Shown here in pieces: positions 60,601 to 64,000 of a DNA stretch of 64,000 nt. The number at the start of each line of letters is the position of its first letter. Within the stretch, counting starts at the first letter, position 1. The position numbers and the translations under genes were made by a program. Origin of the DNA: Polynucleobacter sp. UK-FUSCHL-C3 (GTDB lineage: Bacteria; Pseudomonadota; Gammaproteobacteria; Burkholderiales; Burkholderiaceae); the NCBI RefSeq assembly GCF_040409815.1, contig NZ_CP099959.1, forward strand, positions 310,001-374,000, given 5' to 3'. The notes below the pieces were generated by a model. That model worked only from the letters and a program-made list of their open reading frames with translations, had not been told where the DNA came from and ran no database searches.

Positions 60601-63600
60601 AAATTTCAACATTGAAATGCGAAGTAATTAATGTTGAGAATGTCATGGGTGATATCAGTCAGCGCTATATATCAACGGCCATTGAATTATTTAAGATATT
60701 GCAAAAACTTCTACAAAGACCTGATTCTGATACTTATTTGGTTCAGCTTGTGGTACCGCTTGACGGTGAAAAAGAATTATATGAGGGCTTAGGAGCTATG
60801 CTTGATAGTGCGTGCGCTGAGTGTCCACGACTACTAGCCCAAGTAATTAGCGTATCTTCTTCAACCTCCTCTAATCAATTAGAGGATATTCTTATCCAAG
60901 AATCAAGACAGGTAGGTGAGCGGCGGATAAGGTATGTTGATGGACAGCGTTTTGTCCGTCGTTGGAATGATTTAGCTAATTTGCTGCCAGTAGCGAAACC
61001 TGATCCATGGCGTGATGGAGGAGTGTATCTTATTAGCGGAGGTCTTGGCGCATTAGGACGCATAGTAGCAAAGCACATAACTACTCATTATAAAAATATT
61101 ACGCTAATTTTACTTGGAACAATTCCATTAAACCAGGAGCGTACTGAATTCATCGGTAATTTGAAGACAAATAGTGCGAAAGTAAATTATCACCAACTCA
61201 ATCTTGAGGATTTTGAGGCTACGGCTAGAATTGTGAATGATTGTGTAAATTCTTTTGGTAATTTACATGGTGTGATACATTGTGCAGGCACTCATCAAGA
61301 TGCTGCAATTGTATTTAAAACAAATCAGCAGGTCGATGCTGTAATGAGGTCTAAAGTGAGTGGCGCATATTCACTTGATAGAGCTTGCAGCAATCTAAAT
61401 CTTGATTTTTTTGTGATGTTCTCCTCTCTTGCAGGCGCAGTTGGTAATGCCGGTCAAGCAGATTATGCAGCTGCTAATGGCTTTCTGGATGCGCTAGCAT
61501 CGTTCCGTAGTAATTCAATGCGGTCTATTTCTTGGCCATTATGGCGCGATGGTGGTATGAAGGTGAGTGCAAGCTACGAGCAAGCATTTTTTGAGAAAAT
61601 GGGTCAAAGAGCTCTATCCTCAACCGCAGGGTTAAATTCTTTAAGTACTTTAATTAGTGTTAGCGCTCCCAATGTCGCTGTAATTGCGGGGGATTCTAAG
61701 CGTATTCGCTCATTCTTTGATTCTGTATCAAGTCAAACTAATGAAGTTATATCCCATAGAGAATTTACTAATACTGCAGATGAAGATCGCTCAGCTTTGA
61801 TTGATCACGTTGCACTTCATCTAGGAAGATTATTAGCAAAGTTAACAGGTATGAAAGCAGATGAAATTCAGGGTGATACACCTTTAGAGGTATATGGAAT
61901 TGATTCACTGCTGATTACTAACCTAAATAAATCCCTGAGCTCAACTTTTGAAAATTTAAGTAAGACCTTATTTTTTGAACATCGAACGCTAACGCAAGTG
62001 GCACGATATTTGGTAAACACGCAAAAACTAGCCTGCGTTAATTGGGTTGGCTATCAAAGCAATAAAAAGCTAGATACAGTGAGATTACAAGCAGGTTCAG
62101 AGATTACCGACAAGATTCCATCTAGCCGAATAGCTAAAGTGGATATTAACGAGCCAATTGCTATTGTTGGAATGAGCGGTCAATATCCTAAAGCCCCTGA
62201 TCTCCAGAAATTTTGGCAAAACCTTACTCAGGGTATAGATGCTGTTTCCGAAATACCCATGGATAGATGGCCGCTCCAAGATTTTTATAATCCTGATTCC
62301 TCTAAAGCAGTTGAGAGTGGTCAAAGTTACTCTAAGTGGGGCGGCTTTCTTGAGGATTTTGCAAAATTCGACCCATTATTTTTCCGTATTGCACCACGTG
62401 ATGCTCTTGCAATGGATCCGCAAGAGCGTTTATTTTTAATGAATGCTTGGGCTGCCTGTGAGGATGGGGGATATACGCGTTTACGTTTTGCACAACAGCA
62501 TGATTCGCGTGTGGGCGTATTTGTTGGAATTACGAAAACAGGTTATGCCCTATATGAACCATTTCTTACCGAAACGGGCACCACAGTTCGTCCCAGTACG
62601 TCTTTTAGTAGTGTTGCTAATCGAGTTTCGCATGTGTTTGATCTCAATGGTCCCAGCATGCCTATTGATACCATGTGCTCCTCTTCGCTTGTTGCAATTC
62701 ATCAAGCATGTGCTAGCCTGTATTCAGGTGAGTGCGAAATGGCAATTGCTGGAGGCGTCAATCTATACCTGCATCCCTCTAATTATATTGAGCTTAGCGC
62801 GTCAAGGATGCTCAGTCCCGATGGACAGTGCAAAAGTTTTGGAGATGAAGCCAATGGATTTGTGCCGGGTGAGGGGGTTGGATGTGTTTTGCTTAAACCT
62901 TTGTCGTATGCTATCGCCGATGGCGATAATATTCATGCGTTGATCCGCTCGAGTGCTGTTAACCATGGCGGCAAAACAAATGGTTATACCGTTCCTAATC
63001 CTACGGCACAAAGTGAGGTAGTGCGTATAGCCTTAGATAAAGCTGGAATTGATGCACGCTCAGTTACATATATTGAGGCTCATGGTACTGGCACTGAATT
63101 AGGTGACCCAATAGAGATACAGGGATTAACAAATGCTTTCAGAGTTGATACAGCAGAATGTGGATTTTGTGCAATAGGATCAGTTAAATCGAATATTGGG
63201 CATCTCGAGGCTGCGGCTGGCATTGCAGGTCTAACAAAGATAGTTTTGCAAATGAAGCATGGCACATTAGTGCCTAGCTTACATGCAGAAAAGGAAAACC
63301 CCAATATACAGTTTTCTGAATCACCCTTTGATATTCAAAGAAAATTGCAACCTTGGTATCCAAAGGTAATCAAAATTGATGGAGTGATTAAAAATCAATC
63401 ACGTATTGCTGGCGTATCTTCTTTTGGCGCTGGAGGGACTAATGCACATCTGATCATAGAGGAATGGCCATCAAGCACATATGGTAGTCAAGATTTAAAT
63501 AGGATGTCTTTTACAGAAAATAGACTTTCACTTCCTATTCTTTTATCAGCAAAAGACTCTATAAAACTTCGTGAAATGGCATTAAATTTATTAGCTGTAT

Positions 63601-64000
63601 TAGAAGGGTCGGGTAGTGAAATTCAATTGCACAATACTTCTAGCATTTCTGCCGTTAGCATAAGTGAAATTGAAGCCGTAATCCAAGAGGCAATTGCAGA
63701 GATTTTGAGCGTATCAAAAGCTGATCTCAATACAGACGAACAGTTTACAGAATATGGAATTACATTGCTACATTTGCATGCAATTCGCAAAATACTTGAA
63801 AATAGATTTGGGATCGTATTAAGTAAAACTGATTTTTCTCTTTCGAGAAATATTGCTGATTTAATCAATCTTATGTCTACGATATTGACATCAAGATTGG
63901 AGAAGTCCTCTAAATTAGACTTGAGAGATATTGCCTATACTCTAGCCCATCGTGAGCAAATGACTGCTCGCCTAGGTATCGAGGCCTCTACATTGGCTGA
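51636..64000 (+). CDS. giant trans-AT polyketide synthase (3' end beyond window)
   Basis: An open frame of at least 4121 codons, continuous to the window end, starting at ATG 51636, 15 bp after the AT-ER stop. Domain order by residues: KS1 (10-440, C178, H313, H359), DH (about 600-885), KR (about 890-1260), ACP (S1376); KS2 (1464-1900, C1635, H1771, H1811), DH-like (about 2070-2340), ACP (S2411); KS3 (2497-2925, C2661, H2794, H2838), KR (about 2950-3320), ACP (S3424); KS4 (3506-3945, C3681, H3816, H3856), then an ACP-like segment (about 4005-4082) inside the post-KS linker. No AT domain is embedded, so malonyl loading must come from the separate AT. The product is not recognised. Confidence 0.95.
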   Translation, partial: MSRIYLDEEDIAIIGASVRLPQADSLDTFWTHLAKGNSLITKVPRERWSAEELFGNPSKGNKTNSIWGGFLPDADCFDAEFFNISPREAVWMDPQQRFSLELAWKAIEDAGYCPSSLAGSRTGVYMGVCHWDYAELIEKNLSHVDAYTPTGIAFSIIANRISHFFDFHGPSIVNDTACAASMMSIYEAVNALKSGQCDLALAGGVNLIWSPNHFISFSKSGMLSKTGSSKAFDQQADGYVRGEGGAMLLLKKAKQARSDGDPIYATIRGIGSNHGGKTNSLTITNPVAQASLISEVYRNAGIDPGSVTYIEAHGTGTPLGDPIEIAGLKQAFSILHKENGSEPIEGSCGVGSVKTNVGHLEGAAGVIGVIKVLAAMRHDALPGNVGFSEINTLIDLKGTPFRVQSELTKWVQEPGKIRRAGVSAFGFGGSNAHVLLEEALEINNSKHEDKLFNSTAPLLIPLSALNDERLKAYAKELLAFIQNQPKLSPIFNLAYTMQVARKQMDCRIIFNVENLDELCEALHSFIDGIEDVRVFTQGDIVNTGSIHNEIIVNWLNGKSVDWNALYSDQRPGRIHAPTYPFERKRYWMDLSQGVRDEQFAIHPLLHRNESRLNEQRYRSSFIGHEFFWQEHQVSSLQVLPGVVYLEMARAAYEYAEKLKPGTKINFDNVVWTKPIIAGTSPVHVDILIDKKDQHETSFQIMETSNQFQNLPNVQGRVSIRLDENTPTLIEIDSLRISSNKIIESSELYSRLRSSGVHHGATFQIVNKLYRGENFILANLRLPRNLHNSLDKYYLHPMLLDAAIQAWICFDDESPSSPVVPFACRHIEVHAPCESIMWAVVRQSTTALSNPKLKHFDIDICSSSGVVCLRFKDLALRVMSDVTVAETLLFSKSEWKERPLISDITLVIDRETSVFLAGFSPDIVDQVLEKSHISAVILKYDLNIPMANLVETWFITLIDRLRDAIRLKPKLNQYFMVLVNDSVAEYLSAPLLALLKTVALENPKFSGSVITLQGHSNVVRINDVIESESKFGNGLTQIRYDEDKTRYACTQAFFVPEKKSSSILLDGDGAYWITGGGGGLGLHFIESLVSAGATKIVLSGRNSSMTSRVIDELDVYRAKGVRVDYLSCDITKYEEVQNVTQWIEANIGPLKGVLHAAGVLRDSYILKKNNDEISKVFAPKVTGLINLDQATKAIDLDFLLCCSSIASVFGNAGQADYAAANAFMASFLESRQALVKSGQRSGASISIAWPLWKDGGMQVDQASLITLHHHFGTVPMPTYEGIKAFEQILNSRVTTPITVYYGVTEKISNLLSQNDLGLTQLEDQPIVVGSPPNKHELALNLFPLTVTFLKETLADLIQMDPVKIRSNRKLEEYGLDSIIIVEMTNKLEESLGPLSKTLFFEYVDLDSVATYLIEEHGPALQNLLINEQFIPLEEVINKSKDEILNFSSADDMVLEEKKVNDDTHDIAIIGLSLRVAKADDQNAFWEMLSKGQHGFEKYPEQRWDHEKLLYPERDVLGKSVAQTGAFLNGVDEFDPRYFRISQSEAELMSPEVRLFLQSAVEAFEDAGYSRETMLSKYGGDVAVIVGSMTNEYDLFGFQNMLMRGSLASGSYTGTVPNMVSYFYGFTGPSYFLDTMCSASATCVHEAVHMLRAGRCKMALAGGVSLLLHPQKLIATSQEHFTTKTAEVIRGYGVGADGTILGEGVGAIVLKTLADAKRDNDHIYAIIKGTGISNAGVRNGFTVPNPNQQARAIQEALDDAGVDPRSIGYIEGHGSGTALGDPIEIKALTQVYSKYSSDLQFCPIGTVKSNIAHLLGASGLAGIAKVLMQIKHEQLAPSLHAEVLNPNIPFAKTPFYVQRELTTWKRLKDSAGLPIPRRAGVTSIGAGGMNSHIILEEYLDTTVSKTVVDKPELLVFSAMTPLALQNSIERLHAQMLDEPSLELSNIAFTLQVGKNELPCRLAIICDSRSSLLSTLQKYSVEAPQNGTCLYYVPTILESDFIVDPELVAKAISTKDLDRLAQYWVNGIKIDWFQFHLKDQPKRVSLPSYPFEKIRCWYELYPDAPSVTHPLGSKLKLHPFIGMNNSDLSGMRYTTEIYLNEMLDYAYKIGRNQSVLPLVLPEIFMAAIQIAGFNSSSVMSGLRVLQVPRWEDISRLEIQVKLLDENTIDIVLNASDQGDKWYPLAYAKASKQKNTVKIDPISIELTRSGTKIIEREAWYAGLADVGMHFDPFLEVLKCAYMHQDGSVFCELMPSFLQQDYSKANIRLPSYLLGVAYQSIILSMPQGATLALDEIARVLVFDSEAKYVLVKLGKSQEYRDILFVDEHGDISAILEDVKMLPAHQIGQLSRQQEFSLPVKQFSPSTSDSLNDGVPLIADDSKQLELELRDVVARLLKFPVTEVSARTHFFDLGFDSISLTRLATEINTIYGTSLNPSIFFEYEDIQALSSHLRVRYAVNSKNAIVPAGIKESNLINNQLSKHEQYLEEVDQSSKTEAASSAPIAIIGMSARLPGANTPQEFFNHLLAGHDLVGNLPFERYSEPYLKRILSAEFPQFGAFLQDIDSFDAEYFNISPHEAQRMDPQQRLMLETAVHALEDAGYAPEQLPSDTGVFIGVSGHDYASLLQAYGIETDGFVATGNSLAMVANRISYKLNIHGPSQAIDTACSSSLVAILRAVESIRSGQCSAAIVGAVNLALSLEGFEGPYKAGMLSPTGRCHSFSSKADGYVRGEGVVALLIKPLHLAERDGDQIIGVLLGGAENHGGHAGSLTAPNTHAQADLIKRAMAGIDPTTIGYIETHGTGTILGDPVEINGLQQAYRSLMSSNRTIAPSIGLGSVKSNIGHLEAAAGLAGVVKVLMAMRAGELPATLHCEEINPHISLEGSPFYFVKARQEWPRNLDNEKKIVFRRAAVSSFGFGGSNAHLILEEYPIKEGFRRQALPLHRFSKTRFWIPNLNLSEETVMLKPEWVLSPLSRNVFTSPNLHIIFPCEISIPKISTLKCEVINVENVMGDISQRYISTAIELFKILQKLLQRPDSDTYLVQLVVPLDGEKELYEGLGAMLDSACAECPRLLAQVISVSSSTSSNQLEDILIQESRQVGERRIRYVDGQRFVRRWNDLANLLPVAKPDPWRDGGVYLISGGLGALGRIVAKHITTHYKNITLILLGTIPLNQERTEFIGNLKTNSAKVNYHQLNLEDFEATARIVNDCVNSFGNLHGVIHCAGTHQDAAIVFKTNQQVDAVMRSKVSGAYSLDRACSNLNLDFFVMFSSLAGAVGNAGQADYAAANGFLDALASFRSNSMRSISWPLWRDGGMKVSASYEQAFFEKMGQRALSSTAGLNSLSTLISVSAPNVAVIAGDSKRIRSFFDSVSSQTNEVISHREFTNTADEDRSALIDHVALHLGRLLAKLTGMKADEIQGDTPLEVYGIDSLLITNLNKSLSSTFENLSKTLFFEHRTLTQVARYLVNTQKLACVNWVGYQSNKKLDTVRLQAGSEITDKIPSSRIAKVDINEPIAIVGMSGQYPKAPDLQKFWQNLTQGIDAVSEIPMDRWPLQDFYNPDSSKAVESGQSYSKWGGFLEDFAKFDPLFFRIAPRDALAMDPQERLFLMNAWAACEDGGYTRLRFAQQHDSRVGVFVGITKTGYALYEPFLTETGTTVRPSTSFSSVANRVSHVFDLNGPSMPIDTMCSSSLVAIHQACASLYSGECEMAIAGGVNLYLHPSNYIELSASRMLSPDGQCKSFGDEANGFVPGEGVGCVLLKPLSYAIADGDNIHALIRSSAVNHGGKTNGYTVPNPTAQSEVVRIALDKAGIDARSVTYIEAHGTGTELGDPIEIQGLTNAFRVDTAECGFCAIGSVKSNIGHLEAAAGIAGLTKIVLQMKHGTLVPSLHAEKENPNIQFSESPFDIQRKLQPWYPKVIKIDGVIKNQSRIAGVSSFGAGGTNAHLIIEEWPSSTYGSQDLNRMSFTENRLSLPILLSAKDSIKLREMALNLLAVLEGSGSEIQLHNTSSISAVSISEIEAVIQEAIAEILSVSKADLNTDEQFTEYGITLLHLHAIRKILENRFGIVLSKTDFSLSRNIADLINLMSTILTSRLEKSSKLDLRDIAYTLAHREQMTARLGIEASTLA
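51663..55890 (+). other. PKS module 1: KS-DH-KR-ACP
   Basis: KS1 has active site DTACAAS instead of DTACSSS, with both histidines (HGTGT, NVGHLE). DH has H631 in HQVSSLQVLP and D800 in LLDAAIQ, so it should be active, although the usual glycine of HxxxGxxxxP is a serine. KR has GGGGGLG (1074-1080), S1203 and Y1216; LRD at the LDD position suggests a B-type ketoreductase. ACP has GLDSI. Predicted output: an alpha,beta-unsaturated thioester. Confidence 0.88.
56025..58980 (+). other. PKS module 2: KS-DH(inactive)-ACP
   Basis: KS2 is divergent (MSPEVR for MDPQQR, EGHGSGT, NIAHLLGASG) but keeps C, H and H. The DH-like domain aligns with module 1, but the catalytic histidine position holds lysine (about residue 2105, in KIGRNQSVLP) and the catalytic aspartate holds glycine (residue 2270, LLGVAYQ). 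ACP has GFDSI. No KR is present. Confidence 0.82.
59124..62010 (+). other. PKS module 3: KS-KR-ACP
   Basis: KS3 is canonical (DTACSSS, ETHGTGT, NIGHLEAAAG). KR has SGGLGALG (from residue 3134), S3264 and Y3277 in SSLAGAVGNAGQADY, and a THQD segment at the stereo-diagnostic position. ACP has GIDSL. Predicted output: a beta-hydroxy thioester. Confidence 0.88.
62151..64000 (+). other. PKS module 4 (incomplete): KS and embedded ACP-like segment
   Basis: KS4 carries DTMCSSS, EAHGTGT and NIGHLEAAAG. After LSAKDSIKLREMALNLLAVL the chain holds a carrier-like fold (about 63640-63880), then resumes the standard post-KS linker (LDLRDIAYTLAHREQMTARLG) at the window edge. The remaining domains lie outside. 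Confidence 0.8.

Noticed and set aside
62443..62943. 166-codon frame within KS4 on the same strand
   Set aside because: It is out of frame with the PKS, whose KS4 motifs read through intact; a shadow frame.
51636..64000. Possible frameshifts or stops in the giant PKS
   Set aside because: I followed the frame by eye through all modules and saw no stop. The domain motifs stay in one frame to the last base.
1..64000. CRISPR arrays, insertion sequences, rRNA genes or an origin of replication
   Set aside because: No regularly spaced repeats, transposase genes, rRNA sequence or DnaA-box cluster were seen anywhere in the window.

Overview
The core of this window looks like a chromosome of a freshwater betaproteobacterium of the Burkholderiaceae, most likely Polynucleobacter. 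The gene order (Rieske oxygenase / xseB-ispA-dxs-folE2 / tsaD / rpsU-yqeY-dnaG-rpoD-tRNA), the protein sequences, the moderate base composition and the lysine/alanine-rich N-terminal extension of RpoD all fit. The species is inferred by recognition, not by a search.

Layout. (1) 1-38.2 kb is dense housekeeping sequence: an AzlCD amino-acid exporter, a YdiJ-type FAD/Fe-S dehydrogenase, a GlcG-like protein, a RhlE-type helicase, a VapBC toxin-antitoxin pair with a palindromic operator, GluQRS, DnaE, GalU, ValS, a UvrD helicase, a DUF2782-ThrB-BPSS1780 operon, PolA, a Tat-exported dienelactone-hydrolase-like protein, a ZIP transporter, a 3-mercaptopyruvate-type sulfurtransferase, a Rieske oxygenase, XseB, IspA, Dxs, FolE2, TsaD, S21, YqeY, DnaG and RpoD. 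(2) 37.67-38.32 kb is a tRNA region. It holds a truncated 5' half of a CAU-anticodon tRNA, a short AT-rich remnant with repeated TTACACACC-type motifs, and a second copy of the same tRNA whose anticodon loop is split by a 204-nt group I intron of the Azoarcus tRNA-Ile type. A terminator follows, then a degenerate tRNA-Arg(UCU)-like sequence. (3) From about 38.5 kb to the end lies a visibly more AT-rich island encoding a trans-acyltransferase polyketide synthase (trans-AT PKS) pathway. It has two tandem cytochrome P450s, an FkbM-type methyltransferase (opposite strand), a type-B carboxylesterase, a 4'-phosphopantetheinyl transferase, two tandem SyrD/PvdE-like ABC exporters, a small membrane protein, an SPFH/prohibitin-like protein, a free-standing AT-ER protein, and one giant PKS gene that stays open from 51636 to the window end (at least 4121 codons).

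How the island genes fit together. The phosphopantetheinyl transferase would activate the carrier proteins. The discrete AT would load malonyl units, and its fused PfaD-like ER could reduce enoyl intermediates in trans. The visible PKS modules read KS-DH-KR-ACP, KS-DH(inactive)-ACP, KS-KR-ACP, then KS with an embedded ACP-like segment that has no attachment serine. No AT domain lies inside the modules. P450s, methyltransferase and esterase are candidate tailoring enzymes, and the two ABC proteins are candidate exporters. I do not recognise the product.

Most notable details: the intron-split tRNA beside a second, truncated tRNA half; an apparent AUC start codon on the AT-ER gene with a well-placed Shine-Dalgarno; a DH-like domain that has lost both catalytic residues; and an ACP-like insert without its serine in the post-KS4 linker.
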